Positions 1 through 9,902 are shown, counted from the stretch's first letter. The stretch: 55,477 nt of DNA from Flavobacterium sp. (GCF_027490375.1 NZ_JAIXYH010000007.1:1-55477); one strand, 5' to 3'. The notes: generated from the sequence alone by a model not told the origin. A program made the numbers and translations.

Positions 1-363
1 AAGCGTTTTAAAAATGCGCTTGCTTATACTATTATTGGGAACTTCCACCCCCGCCCCGTAAAGCGAAATTACAATTTGTTTGAAATTATCATTACGGGTT
101 TTCCGTAAATTTTCGGCTGTTTTTGAATTGATTTTGGGAGCGCATTTTCGGAGCACGATCTTGCACCGGATTTGAAGGAACAAGCGTTTTAAAAATGCGC
201 TTGCTTATACTATTATTGGGAACTTCCACCCCCGCCCCGTAAAGCGAAATTACAATTTGTTTGAAATTATCATTACGGGTTTTCCGTAAATTTTCTGCTG
301 TTTTTGAATTGATTTTCGGAGTACTTTTTCGGAGCACGATTTTGCAGTAGGGGGTGAAGCAGA
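1..363. repeat. Tandem direct repeat, two units of 181-182 bp plus a degenerate third start
   Basis: Bases 1-181 and 182-363 are two copies of one unit. They are nearly identical over the first 110 bases and diverge in the last 70 (for example GGGAGCGCATTTT against CGGAGTACTTTTT). A third copy starts at 364 with the same AAGCGTTTT but decays within about 25 bases. The unit length is not a multiple of three and neither strand carries a recognisable protein, so it is treated as non-coding. It touches the window edge, so the true copy number is unknown. Confidence 0.9.
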
Positions 364-534
364 AAGCGTTTTGAAAAAAGTGCCTGCTTTTGTGGGTTTG
401 TGCGAGCGACTGTAAGAAGCTTGCAGAAGCCTTACAAAAGTGGCAAACTTTTGAGAAACCTTGCCGCGGAAAACCCGACGGCGGCTGCCGTAACTTCCAC
501 TGTGCGTGCCGCCGGACTGCCCAAAAAAGGGGGC
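364..534. other. Gene-free GC-rich stretch with inverted repeats
   Basis: No credible coding sequence is visible. Read on the minus strand, the GC-rich block at about 470-530 (GGGCAGTCCGGCGGCACGC) followed by CACTTTTGT-type words resembles the dispersed intergenic element at 10.7, 12.1 and 48.7 kb, but more weakly. It is probably a degenerate member of that family. Confidence 0.4.
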
Positions 535-565
535 ATAAAAAAACCCCTCAGAATCTGAAGGGTTT
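535..565 (-). terminator. Rho-independent terminator of tRNA-Gly
   Basis: On the minus strand an AAACCC(C)TTCAGA / TCTGAGGGGTTT hairpin is followed directly by a run of seven T. It begins a few bases after the tRNA 3' end, the expected place for a tRNA terminator. Confidence 0.85.
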
Positions 566-567
566 AG

Positions 568-640
<73 letters not shown>

Positions 641-700
641 TTGCGGGTGCAAATATAAAAACATTAAAAGTCTTAAAGCAAGTGTTTTTTGAAAAAAAAT

Positions 701-708
701 TACATTTG
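701..708 (+). promoter_or_regulatory. -7 box TACATTTG before the GNAT gene
   Basis: It matches the Bacteroidota -7 consensus TAnnTTTG, 29 bp before the ATG at 738. No convincing -33 TTTG is visible. Confidence 0.5.
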
Positions 709-737
709 TCGGACTTGCCTTACCTAATTCTCGAGTA

Positions 738-1208
738 ATGAGTTTTTTAACAAATAACAATTTGCAGTTTAAAATTGTGACAGCGCCGGAGTTGTATACT
801 GTTCGGCAACCCGTATTGCGTCCGCATTTACAGCCTGAAGATTGTGGTTTTGAAGGCGATACCGACCCCGACTCAATGCATTTTGCTGCGTTTATCGACG
901 ATCGAATGGTTGGTGTACTAACCGCTCTACATCGAACGCATGTGCATTTTGGGGATAAGGCTGCCATACAATTTCGAGGAATGGCAGTTTTAGCAGATTT
1001 TCAGGGTCGTAAAATTGGCGGAGCGCTTTTGCAGTGGGCGGAAACTGTTTTGGTGCAGCAAGGTGCACACCGGTTTTGGCTGAATGCACGCATAAAAGCA
1101 GTTCCTTTTTACGAAACGGCAAATTACCGCGGCAACGGTACATATTTCGATATTCCCGGAATAGGCCCACATCAAACCCTGTTCAAAACCTTAGATAAAC
1201 CCCTTTAG
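738..1208 (+). CDS. GNAT family N-acetyltransferase
   Basis: This 156-residue protein is a single GNAT domain that would transfer an acetyl group from acetyl-CoA to an amine on an unknown substrate in the cytoplasm. The acetyl-CoA-binding segment is at residues 79-100: a hydrophobic beta-4 strand (FRGMAVL) followed by the pyrophosphate loop QGRKIG at 90-94, then a helix. FWLNAR and VPFYETANYRGNG near 113-134 match the C-terminal beta-5/alpha-4 part of the fold. The length is normal for a one-domain GNAT. The ATG at 738 follows a TACATTTG box, and the gene stands alone between the tRNA and a divergent-looking gap. The fold is clear. The substrate is not; ElaA-like or small-molecule acetyltransferases are possible. 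Confidence 0.88.
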   Translation: MSFLTNNNLQFKIVTAPELYTVRQPVLRPHLQPEDCGFEGDTDPDSMHFAAFIDDRMVGVLTALHRTHVHFGDKAAIQFRGMAVLADFQGRKIGGALLQWAETVLVQQGAHRFWLNARIKAVPFYETANYRGNGTYFDIPGIGPHQTLFKTLDKPL

Positions 1209-1354
1209 CACGAACACAAACGGAATTGACTTTTAGTTTCATTTTGCAGGATAATTCTGATTATTTTGTAGAATTTTATCGTTTTTCTGCATTTTTTATC
1301 GTTAAAGTGTAAAAAACAAGTGGTTTTAACAGCGGGTAAACCAATCCAATTATT

Positions 1355-1362
1355 TACATTTG
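1355..1362 (+). promoter_or_regulatory. -7 box TACATTTG before the DUF5916 gene
   Basis: It matches TAnnTTTG and ends 16 bp before the ATG at 1379, so the leader would be very short. Confidence 0.45.
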
Positions 1363-1378
1363 CTCGATTTTGTTGTAA

Positions 1379-3799
1379 ATGTTGAATTTCCCTAGGCTTT
1401 TGACGGTATTCTTTTTTTGCTTTTTCGCTGGATTTGCTCAGCAGAAGAGTATCGATGCGGTGCGAACGAATGCTCGAATTACCGTCGACGGAAAACTGGA
1501 TGAAGAGGCTTGGAAAACAGCGCCTGTTGCAACAGATTTTGTCATGTTTGCACCGGATAATGGCAAAGCAATAGCAGCTGAAAAGCGCACCGAAGTACGT
1601 TTTTTGTACGATAACGAGGCAGTTTATATTGCCGGCACGTTAAAAGATGATCCGAAGCTTATTTTAAAAGAAATCACCCAACGCGATGTGGTAGGAACTG
1701 CAGATATTTTTGGCGTGTTTTTGAACGGATTTAACGACGGCCAACAAGATTTCCAGTTCTTTGTAACCGCATCGGGCGTGCAGCTCGATCGGCTCGCTAC
1801 CGAAGACGGCGAGGTAAATGTTTCAAACTTTAGTCAGGATATGTCGTGGGACGCCATTTGGGATAGTGCCACGGAGCTTACCGAATCGGGATGGACAGTG
1901 GAAATGAAAATTCCGTACGCGGCCTTACGCTTTTCGAAAGAACAGGTGCAAAATTGGGGATTGAACTTTTACAGAGAAATTCGTCGCGACCGACAAGTGT
2001 ACACTTGGAATTTTGTCGATGCTAAAATTGCAACAACCCGAAATCAGAACGGTTTGCTTAAGGGTATTAAGGATGTAAAAACGCCTACCCGTTTGTTTTT
2101 CATTCCTTATGCTTCCTATTATTACGAAGATACGCCGGGCGGAATTGCTAATACGGTTAAAGCCGGAATGGATATAAAATATGGGATTAACGACGCGTTT
2201 ACCTTAGATGCGATTTTGGTTCCAGATTTCGGACAAACACGCTTCGACAACATCATCTTAAACTTAACGCCGTTTGAGCAGCAGTTTGCCGAAAACCGAC
2301 CTTTTTTTACGGAAGGTACCGATTTGTTTTCAAAAGCGAACTTGCTTTATACACGCAGGATTGGCGGTCCAGCACGATTTCGGCCACGAGATTTCGATCC
2401 GACTGTCGAGTCGCTTACCGATGAACCAGCAGCAGTAGATCTTTTAAATGCATTAAAAATATCCGGAAGAACTAAAGGCGGTTTGGGCATTGGAGTTTTA
2501 AATGCCATTACCGAAGAAACTTATGGGACATTTACCAACAACGAAACAGGAGCCACAAGGCGTGCCATCATAGAGCCGTTAACCAACTATAATGTTTTTG
2601 TTGTAGACCAACGATTTAACAACAACTCTTCGGTTACCTATACCAATACGTCGGTTTTGCGCAATGGCTTTTACCGCGATGCCACAGTGAGTGCTTTAAA
2701 CTTTGATTTATATACGAAAGACAACTCGTATAATCTTTTTGGCGATTTTAAATACAGCAGCATTTTCGGAGATACTTATGTGGATGGTTTTAAGACGAGT
2801 TTGAATTTTGAGAAAACTTCGGGCAAGTGGCGGTATTCTTTATTTGGTAAATATCTGTCGGATAACTACGAAATAAACGACTTGGGAATTTTGTTCCAGA
2901 CGAATTATCACAATGCATACGTCGATTGGAGTTACCGTATTTTAAATCCGAAGGGTTGGTTCAATAGTTTTAGTATTGCGTTCCGAAATTCCGTTGAATT
3001 TCAAAACAGTACCGGACGAGTTCAAGACTATTACCACAACGTAAGTATTTCGGCGACTTCACGTGCGAACGATTTTTATTCTTTCGAGGCGCAGTATAAT
3101 CCGTTGACATCTTACGACTTTTACATGCCACAGGTAGAAAACCGATTTAATTATGTGCCTGGGTCGTACATTTTAAATGCCTATTATTCTAGCAATTACA
3201 ATCGAGCGTTTGCCTTAGATGCGCGATTGAATTATCGCAAATACTTTGAATACAACCGTATCGATTACGTGTATTCCTTGTCGCCTCGCATACGTGTGAG
3301 CGACCGATGTTTACTAATTGCAGGTACCTCGTATGTTCGAAGCATCAACGATTTGGGTTCTATTGGTTTTGTTGATGATGCGGGCAGTATTTATTACACG
3401 CGCCGAACGGTTAAAACTATAACAACAGATTTAACCGGACGTTTTGCATTAAACAATCGAATGACTTTTAATCTAACGGCACGTCACTACTGGTTAACTT
3501 CGCGCAACAAAGCAAATTTTACCTTGCGCGACGACGGGTTTCTAACTGCAACCGATTTTATTGAAGGAATCGACGACAATTTCGGTGCCTTTAACCTTGA
3601 TTTGTCGTACACCTGGTGGTTTGCACCCGCGAGCCAGATTACTGTTTTATATCGAAACAGCGCCCAAGATTACCGAAACGATCTATCGCAAAATTACGGG
3701 CGTAGTTTCCAGAATTTGTTTGCCGAAAACATGGCAAATATCTTTTCAGTTAGTTTCCGCTATTATATCGACTACAACGGAGCCAAAAATTGGTTCTAA
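1379..3799 (+). CDS. DUF5916 outer-membrane protein with CBM9/DOMON-like N-terminus
   Basis: The 806-residue precursor has an N-terminal signal peptide (about residues 1-20, cut near FAQQ). A carbohydrate-binding family 9-like beta-sandwich follows at about 25-220, with the family start RITVDGKLDEEAW and the segment WTVEMKIPYAALRF. The remaining 580 residues alternate aromatic and polar residues like a large outer-membrane beta barrel and end in the typical terminal strand FRYYIDYNGAKNWF. This layout defines the DUF5916 family of Bacteroidota, whose function is unproven; the sugar-binding-like domain suggests envelope glycan or surface work. Length is normal for the family. It appears monocistronic, with its own -7 box. 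Confidence 0.85.
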   Translation: MLNFPRLLTVFFFCFFAGFAQQKSIDAVRTNARITVDGKLDEEAWKTAPVATDFVMFAPDNGKAIAAEKRTEVRFLYDNEAVYIAGTLKDDPKLILKEITQRDVVGTADIFGVFLNGFNDGQQDFQFFVTASGVQLDRLATEDGEVNVSNFSQDMSWDAIWDSATELTESGWTVEMKIPYAALRFSKEQVQNWGLNFYREIRRDRQVYTWNFVDAKIATTRNQNGLLKGIKDVKTPTRLFFIPYASYYYEDTPGGIANTVKAGMDIKYGINDAFTLDAILVPDFGQTRFDNIILNLTPFEQQFAENRPFFTEGTDLFSKANLLYTRRIGGPARFRPRDFDPTVESLTDEPAAVDLLNALKISGRTKGGLGIGVLNAITEETYGTFTNNETGATRRAIIEPLTNYNVFVVDQRFNNNSSVTYTNTSVLRNGFYRDATVSALNFDLYTKDNSYNLFGDFKYSSIFGDTYVDGFKTSLNFEKTSGKWRYSLFGKYLSDNYEINDLGILFQTNYHNAYVDWSYRILNPKGWFNSFSIAFRNSVEFQNSTGRVQDYYHNVSISATSRANDFYSFEAQYNPLTSYDFYMPQVENRFNYVPGSYILNAYYSSNYNRAFALDARLNYRKYFEYNRIDYVYSLSPRIRVSDRCLLIAGTSYVRSINDLGSIGFVDDAGSIYYTRRTVKTITTDLTGRFALNNRMTFNLTARHYWLTSRNKANFTLRDDGFLTATDFIEGIDDNFGAFNLDLSYTWWFAPASQITVLYRNSAQDYRNDLSQNYGRSFQNLFAENMANIFSVSFRYYIDYNGAKNWF

Positions 3800-3847
3800 C
3801 AATTCTATACTTTTTTAACGTTTAACATTTTAGTTGCATTATTCGGC

Positions 3848-3855
3848 TAACTTTG
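3848..3855 (+). promoter_or_regulatory. -7 box TAACTTTG before gpmI
   Basis: It matches TAnnTTTG, ends 21 bp before the gpmI ATG and follows the end of the preceding gene by about 50 bp. Confidence 0.5.
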
Positions 3856-3876
3856 CGGTTCTTTAATGAATAAACT

Positions 3877-5394
3877 ATGAATAAGCGAGTTATTTTGATG
3901 ATTTTAGATGGATGGGGGAAGTCGCCAGACCCAAAAGTTTCGGCAGTCGACAACGCCCATACGCCTTTTATCGATAACTTATATAAAAAATATCCAAGCG
4001 CTGAACTTCGTACCGACGGCTTGCATGTTGGTTTGCCAGAAGGCCAAATGGGCAACAGCGAAGTAGGTCACATGAATTTAGGAGCGGGGCGAGTTATTTA
4101 CCAGAATTTAGCAAAGATAAATTTAGCGGTTGCGAACGGTACGATTAAGCAAGAAAAACCCTTGCTTGAAGCCTTTTCTTATGCGAAAGCAACAAATAAA
4201 AAAGTACATTTTCTAGGTCTCGTTTCCGATGGTGGCGTGCATTCACATACGTCGCACTTGCGCGGATTGGTTGAAGCTGCCGAATCGTTTGGACTTGAAA
4301 ATACGTTTATTCACGCGTTTACCGATGGTCGTGATGTTGATCCAAAATCAGGTATTACGTACATTTCTCAATTGCAAGAGTTCCTACAAGGAAAGCATTG
4401 CCGTTTAGCAAGCGTTGTGGGTCGGTACTACGCAATGGATCGCGATAAGCGTTGGGAACGTGTAAAGTTGGCTTACGATTTATTGGTAAATGGTATTGGG
4501 AAGCCGACTACAGATGTTTTGTCGGACATTCAATCTTCGTATGCAGCCGATATTACCGACGAGTTTATATTGCCGCATGTATTGACAAATCACGATCAAA
4601 AACCCGTAGCAACCATTGAATCTGGCGATGTTGTGGTATTTTTCAATTTCAGAACCGATCGCGGACGCCAATTAACCGAAGCACTGTCGCAACAGGATTT
4701 CCACGAACAGAATATGCACAAGCTTGATTTGTACTATTTGACGATGACGAATTACGACGACAGCTACTCGAATGTTCATGTGATTTACGACAAAGATAAT
4801 ATTACGATGACGTTGGGAGAAGTGCTTCAAAATGCAGGAAAGACACAAATCAGAATTGCAGAAACCGAGAAATATCCGCACGTTACCTTTTTCTTTTCCG
4901 GCGGTCGCGAAGAACCTTTTGTCGGAGAAAAACGTATTCTTAAAAATTCTCCAAAAGTAGCTACATACGATTTAAAGCCAGAAATGAGTGCATTTGAATT
5001 AGCCGATGCGCTGGTTCCTGAGATTCGTGCGAAATCAGCCGATTTTATCTGTCTGAATTTTGCCAACGGCGATATGGTAGGGCATACCGGCGTTTTTGAA
5101 GCTGCCGTTAAGGCTTGCGAAGCGGTCGATAAATGTGTGGAACACGTAGTTACCGCTGCCTTAGAAAATGGCTATACTACGCTACTTATTGCCGATCATG
5201 GCAACTGCGAGACGATGATAAACCCAGACGGATCGCCTAATACGGCACACACGACTAATCCGGTTCCTATAATTGCCATAGATCCAGATATCAAAATCAT
5301 AAAGAATGGAATTTTAGGAGATATTGCTCCAACCATTCTAAAATTGATGAATGTCGCGCAACCAGATGTGATGACATGTAATCCTTTAGTTTAG
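3877..5394 (+). CDS. gpmI: 2,3-bisphosphoglycerate-independent phosphoglycerate mutase
   Basis: The enzyme interconverts 3- and 2-phosphoglycerate in glycolysis and gluconeogenesis, using two metal ions and a phosphoserine intermediate. The 505 residues fit the family length. The first metal ligand lies in LDGWG (Asp11), and the phosphorylated serine is Ser61 in GNSEVGHMNLGAG. The substrate-binding segments SDGGVHSH, GRDVDP and RYYAMDRDKRWER are present, as are the C-terminal metal-binding motifs NGDMVGHTG and ADHGNCE. All expected catalytic residues are visible, so it should be active. The next gene starts 2 nt after the stop, so the two are probably co-transcribed. Confidence 0.97.
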   Translation: MNKRVILMILDGWGKSPDPKVSAVDNAHTPFIDNLYKKYPSAELRTDGLHVGLPEGQMGNSEVGHMNLGAGRVIYQNLAKINLAVANGTIKQEKPLLEAFSYAKATNKKVHFLGLVSDGGVHSHTSHLRGLVEAAESFGLENTFIHAFTDGRDVDPKSGITYISQLQEFLQGKHCRLASVVGRYYAMDRDKRWERVKLAYDLLVNGIGKPTTDVLSDIQSSYAADITDEFILPHVLTNHDQKPVATIESGDVVVFFNFRTDRGRQLTEALSQQDFHEQNMHKLDLYYLTMTNYDDSYSNVHVIYDKDNITMTLGEVLQNAGKTQIRIAETEKYPHVTFFFSGGREEPFVGEKRILKNSPKVATYDLKPEMSAFELADALVPEIRAKSADFICLNFANGDMVGHTGVFEAAVKACEAVDKCVEHVVTAALENGYTTLLIADHGNCETMINPDGSPNTAHTTNPVPIIAIDPDIKIIKNGILGDIAPTILKLMNVAQPDVMTCNPLV

Positions 5395-5396
5395 AG

Positions 5397-8300
5397 ATGA
5401 AAAGTTATTTAAGCGTTTGTTTGTTATTTGTCATTCAACTTGTCTTTTCGCAAGAAGGAGCGAGCTCGTGTGGGCAGTTACAAGCCAACCCAGATTTGTA
5501 CCAATCTTGCGCAACCTCTATTCCGTTTACCAATTCTGTGGGAAACACCAGCGGCGAGAGCTTTAATGTAAGTTGTATTCCTTCAGCTTTCCAAGGGCCA
5601 ACTTGGTTTTTTCTCCAAATTAAACAATCGGGTTCTATTACTTTAGAAATCTCCCAGGTATCCACCAATGGAATAGGTTCAGATGTGGATTTTGTTATTT
5701 GGGGACCGTTTCCTAATCTTACCAATTTTTGTCCGGATTTAATTATTTCGAATGAGGTCGACTGTAGCTATGCTCCTGCAGCAATCGAAGAGGTTCAGAT
5801 TTCAAATGCCGTGACTGGCGAATACTACATTTTGTTAGTTGACAACTATGCGAATGTACCTGGCGAGATTACAATTTCTCAAATCGCAGGTGATGGAAGT
5901 TCGGATTGTAGCTTTTTGTCATCTGTCGAAATTGCCGACATCAACGATCAGGAAATAACCGATTTAAACTACTGTAACCCAGAAACAGTTAACCTTTATG
6001 CAAAAGTAGAAACTTCCGATTTCGATGGTCAGCCACAAGATTTAAGGTTCAACTTTCGCTGGTATTTGGATAATGCACTGATTTCTGAAACTTTAGTATC
6101 GCCCTCATCTGAAAACTTTATTACCGCCAGCACATCGGGCACCTATCGAATTGATTTAACTGCCTACGATAGTACCGATCCAAATATTGATGTTAGCAGT
6201 CTGCCAATTAGCTCCGACGAAATAGTACTCACGTTTAGAGACGCACCACAACCTGTGTTGAGCAGCTCAACAGTTTGCTTGTCAGATGTCCCGATTCTCA
6301 CTGTACAAGACATTGCACCGAATTCCACGACCACACTCGTGAATTGGTACCGTAATTCAAATCTCATTTTCGGCGCGAGTGGAAGCACCTATCTTCCGAC
6401 AGAGCCAGGAATTTATACCGCAGGACTTAGCAATGATTCGTGCCCGATTGTACTTTCTAATGCCATCGAAATTTTAAGTCAGCCACAATTAAATACGTTT
6501 TCTGCGGTTTCTATCTGCGAAAATTCTTCTACAAATTTAACCGTAGTTGTCGGAAATCTATCCGCAATATCAAATCCAACCTATCAATGGTTTAAGGATG
6601 GAATAATGATTGCCAATGCCATTAATCCGAGTTTGCAAGTAGATAACACCCTACAAACACCCGGAACCACAGTTCTTTACGAAGTTGAAGTTTCCAACAA
6701 TAATCAATGTATTTCTAGTACAACCGCTAACGTTACACTAAATTTGTTGCCTACGCTTGCCACCAATGTTAGCCTAGAACAATGTGACTATATAGCGCCT
6801 TCCACCGACGGTATTGCAGTTTCTAATCTTACAGAAGCCGCTGCCACACTTAATCAGGGAAACACGCAAATTGTCCTTCGCTATTTTCGCGATGCCGCAT
6901 TAACCGACGAAATAACTTCTCCTCAAACGTTTACAAACAACGTTCCTTTCAATCAAACCATATACGTAACTGGAAGCATACCTACGCAAAATCCTGTTTG
7001 TCCTTCGAATGTAGCAACAATTAGTTTACAAGTAAATCCAACAACTGTTGATACCTACCCTGATATGGCGCCGATTTGTCCTGAGATCAACCAAAATTTC
7101 GGTCTCGCTAATTTCGAACAACGACGACAGTTTATCAAAAGCACCTACTTCCCAACGGTTAATGTCGACATTGCTTTTTATTCTTCTGCTACTGATGCCT
7201 CGGTAGAGACGAACCCGCTTGACAATACCAGTCAGATTCCTGTCGGATTGAATCAAATTTTTGCTCGAGTCGAATCTGGAAATAATTGTCAAGGAATAGC
7301 AACGTTTAACTTGTTAGTAAATACGCCGCCACAACAGGGTAGCATCGCAAATGTCACGAAATGTAACAACGATGTTTTTGTTCTCTCTTCAAAAGATGCA
7401 GAAATCTTGGCTTTTCAAACTCAAAATGTAAGTATAAATTACTATCCTTCTTTTGCTGCCGCAGAAGCAAACAGCTCTGCATTCAACAAAAACGCTAATC
7501 TCGCGCTACCGATTGGAACTACCGACGTTTTTGCCGGAATTCGAACGCAGTCAAACCAATGTTTGGCAATTTTGCCCTTTCAAATCAATAACTTTGACCA
7601 TCCCGTATTAACGGCGCCAAGCCCAATTGGCGTGTGCGGAAGTACTACTGCGAACTTTGATTTAACGATTCGAAATAACCAAATAACAGGCGGTAATCCG
7701 AATTTGGTTGTCACGTATTTTGCGAGTCAGGCCGATTTTAACGCCAACGTTCCCATCACTGATCCGACTGCTTTTATTACGAGTTCAACAACCGTAATTG
7801 CACTCGTAAACGATACCGCAAATAACAATTGCCCGTCGCAAACCACATTGGAATTAAATGTAAATCTAAATCCCGGAGCAACCCAAAATCCGGAGCCGTT
7901 ATACATTTGCGACGACAGTGGATATGCCGATTTTAATCTGACCGAACGCCTCTCAGCAGTCTTAGCTTCAACTCCAAACAACGAGGCGATTGTTCGCTAT
8001 TACATCAATCAAGACGATGCCCTTGCTGGAAACGACACTTATATAGCCACGCCCGAAGCTTTCCGAAATACCATTCAAAATACACAAACCGTTTACGTTC
8101 GTATAACTAGTACCGTTAATTCGGATACCGAAAATAATATCCCTTGCTTCACGGTTTTAGAACTTCCGTTAATTGTGCAAGCATATCCACAGAATCAATT
8201 GAATAGCTATCCATACAAAATTTGTGTGACCGAAACTGGAACAATAACTCGAGAAGCATTTATCGATACAGGTTTAGCTGCTGCGGATCACTTATTCCAA

Positions 8301-8951
8301 TGGTATCGCGGATTCGACGCCATTCCAGCAAATTTAATATTAGGCGCAAACGGACCAACTTTCCTAACCGACGAAGCAGGCGAATACTCGGTACGGGCAA
8401 CCAACATTACCACGCCGCCATTGTGTAGCTCTGTTTTCAATTTTACCACAAGAGAAACTCTTATTCCGACCTCGGTTAGCGTAACGCCCGAAGTTTTAGT
8501 TGCTTTTGAAATCGATAATACAGTTACCGCGATCGCAGCACCGCAATCAAACGATTACGAGTACATGCTCGGAAATTACGGCTGGCAGGATAGCCCGACT
8601 TTCGAAAACGTGCGCGAAGGTCTTTACACGCTTACCGTTCGCAATAAATTTGGTTGTGGCGAAGTATTTACCACTGTGGTAGTTGTCGATTATCAGAAGT
8701 TTTTTACACCAAACGGCGATGGCATTAACGACGTTTGGAACCTGCAAGGTCGCACCGGATTGCGATTCAATAACATATTCATCTTTGATCGACACGGAAA
8801 ACTAATTCGCGAACTTTCTGAAAACCAAACCGGTTGGGACGGCACCTATAACGGCGCTCCATTGCCTGCCGACGACTATTGGTTTAAAGCAGAATATGCC
8901 ACACAAAATACCCGAGGTACATTTAGCGGGCATTTTACCTTGAAACGTTAA
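5397..8951 (+). CDS. Large secreted protein with type IX (type B) C-terminal sorting domain
   Basis: The 1184-residue precursor has a signal peptide (about 1-19, ending VFSQ) and a Cys-containing N-terminal domain of about 160 residues with GSITLEISQ and YYILLVDNY, like PPC/beta-sandwich domains. A long series of Ig-like modules of roughly 80-100 residues follows, repeatedly showing W/Y..G and TV.YV patterns. The last 90 residues are a gliding-motility-associated (CHU_C) domain: FFTPNGDGINDVWN, then FIFDRHGKLI, GWDGTYNG and ADDYWFKAEY. This is the type-B T9SS sorting signal, so the protein should be exported through T9SS to the cell surface or medium, probably as an adhesin. It starts 2 nt after gpmI, an unusual but apparently tight pairing. 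The ligand is unknown. Confidence 0.9.
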   Translation: MKSYLSVCLLFVIQLVFSQEGASSCGQLQANPDLYQSCATSIPFTNSVGNTSGESFNVSCIPSAFQGPTWFFLQIKQSGSITLEISQVSTNGIGSDVDFVIWGPFPNLTNFCPDLIISNEVDCSYAPAAIEEVQISNAVTGEYYILLVDNYANVPGEITISQIAGDGSSDCSFLSSVEIADINDQEITDLNYCNPETVNLYAKVETSDFDGQPQDLRFNFRWYLDNALISETLVSPSSENFITASTSGTYRIDLTAYDSTDPNIDVSSLPISSDEIVLTFRDAPQPVLSSSTVCLSDVPILTVQDIAPNSTTTLVNWYRNSNLIFGASGSTYLPTEPGIYTAGLSNDSCPIVLSNAIEILSQPQLNTFSAVSICENSSTNLTVVVGNLSAISNPTYQWFKDGIMIANAINPSLQVDNTLQTPGTTVLYEVEVSNNNQCISSTTANVTLNLLPTLATNVSLEQCDYIAPSTDGIAVSNLTEAAATLNQGNTQIVLRYFRDAALTDEITSPQTFTNNVPFNQTIYVTGSIPTQNPVCPSNVATISLQVNPTTVDTYPDMAPICPEINQNFGLANFEQRRQFIKSTYFPTVNVDIAFYSSATDASVETNPLDNTSQIPVGLNQIFARVESGNNCQGIATFNLLVNTPPQQGSIANVTKCNNDVFVLSSKDAEILAFQTQNVSINYYPSFAAAEANSSAFNKNANLALPIGTTDVFAGIRTQSNQCLAILPFQINNFDHPVLTAPSPIGVCGSTTANFDLTIRNNQITGGNPNLVVTYFASQADFNANVPITDPTAFITSSTTVIALVNDTANNNCPSQTTLELNVNLNPGATQNPEPLYICDDSGYADFNLTERLSAVLASTPNNEAIVRYYINQDDALAGNDTYIATPEAFRNTIQNTQTVYVRITSTVNSDTENNIPCFTVLELPLIVQAYPQNQLNSYPYKICVTETGTITREAFIDTGLAAADHLFQWYRGFDAIPANLILGANGPTFLTDEAGEYSVRATNITTPPLCSSVFNFTTRETLIPTSVSVTPEVLVAFEIDNTVTAIAAPQSNDYEYMLGNYGWQDSPTFENVREGLYTLTVRNKFGCGEVFTTVVVVDYQKFFTPNGDGINDVWNLQGRTGLRFNNIFIFDRHGKLIRELSENQTGWDGTYNGAPLPADDYWFKAEYATQNTRGTFSGHFTLKR

Positions 8952-9032
8952 GTTTGAATCTACTGGTTTCAGAACTTTAAAGCGCTTTCAGCTTGTGCAG
9001 TTGCAGCCATAGGCCGAAATCCTGCTAAGCTA

Positions 9033-9062
9033 TTTGCTGAACCTAGTTATTGCGTACTTTTG
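9033..9062 (+). promoter_or_regulatory. Promoter of map: TTTG, 18 bp, TACTTTTG
   Basis: A -33 TTTG (9033-9036) and a -7 TACTTTTG (9055-9062) are separated by 18 bp, close to the Bacteroidota sigma-A consensus spacing. The box ends 15 bp before the map ATG. It is the most complete promoter seen in the window. Confidence 0.6.
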
Positions 9063-9077
9063 CAAAAATTTTTTTAA

Positions 9078-9902
9078 ATGATAATTCCGAAAACAGCCGA
9101 GGAAATTGAGCTTATGCGTAAAAGCGCCTTATTGGTAAGCAAAACCTTAGGCATGATAGCTGCTGAAATAAAACCCGGCGTTACTACGCTACAACTCGAT
9201 AAATTGGCCGAAACCTTTATTCGCGATCATCATGCTGTGCCTGGTTTCTTAGGCTTATACGGCTGTCCTTCGACATTATTAACCAGCGTTAACGAACAAG
9301 TAGTACACGGTTTGCCAACAAATAGACCTATTCAAGAAGGCGACATTGTTTCGGTAGATTGCGGCGTTTTAATGAACGAATTCTACGGCGATCACGCCTT
9401 TACATTTGCCATCGGCGAAGTGGCTCCCGAAACCTTACAGCTACTCGAAGTAACTAAAAAGTCGCTGTATATCGGTATCGAAGCGTTTCGTTCAGGCAAT
9501 CGCGTTGGCGATGTGGGAGCAGCCATTCAAAACTATACCGAATCGTTTGGTTACGGTGTTGTGCGTGATTTAGTCGGACACGGCCTCGGACGAAAAATGC
9601 ACGAAGAGCCAGAAATGCCAAACTTCGGCAAACGCGGCAAAGGAAAAATGTTTCAGGAAGGCATGGTTGTAGCCATCGAACCAATGATAAATATGCGCAG
9701 TCGAAACGTAAAATACCTCAAAGACGGTTGGACAATAGTTACCGCCGACGGAAAGCCAAGCGCGCATTTCGAACACAACATTGCCTTGGTAAATGGGAAA
9801 CCGGAGTTGTTATCGACATTTGCGTATATCTACAAAGCTCTGGGTATCGAATCCGACGAAGAAGCGCCGTTCCGCACACAGCCACTGGTTCTGGAAGCAT
9901 GA
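9078..9902 (+). CDS. map: Methionine aminopeptidase type I
   Basis: This enzyme removes the initiator methionine from nascent proteins in the cytoplasm. The 274-residue pita-bread domain has all five metal ligands: Asp94 (SVDCG), Asp105 (GDHAF), His168 (VGHGLG), Glu201 (IEPMI) and Glu232 (FEHNI). The substrate histidine HGLP is near residue 78. There is no N-terminal zinc-finger extension, which is normal for bacterial type I enzymes; the C-terminal tail of about 20 residues is slightly long. Its stop overlaps the start of the following methyltransferase gene (ATGA), so translation is probably coupled. Confidence 0.97.
   Translation: MIIPKTAEEIELMRKSALLVSKTLGMIAAEIKPGVTTLQLDKLAETFIRDHHAVPGFLGLYGCPSTLLTSVNEQVVHGLPTNRPIQEGDIVSVDCGVLMNEFYGDHAFTFAIGEVAPETLQLLEVTKKSLYIGIEAFRSGNRVGDVGAAIQNYTESFGYGVVRDLVGHGLGRKMHEEPEMPNFGKRGKGKMFQEGMVVAIEPMINMRSRNVKYLKDGWTIVTADGKPSAHFEHNIALVNGKPELLSTFAYIYKALGIESDEEAPFRTQPLVLEA

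Noticed and set aside
9728..9898. Upstream extension of the methyltransferase gene
   Set aside because: This part is map read in another frame; the ATG at 9899 overlapping the map stop is the natural start.
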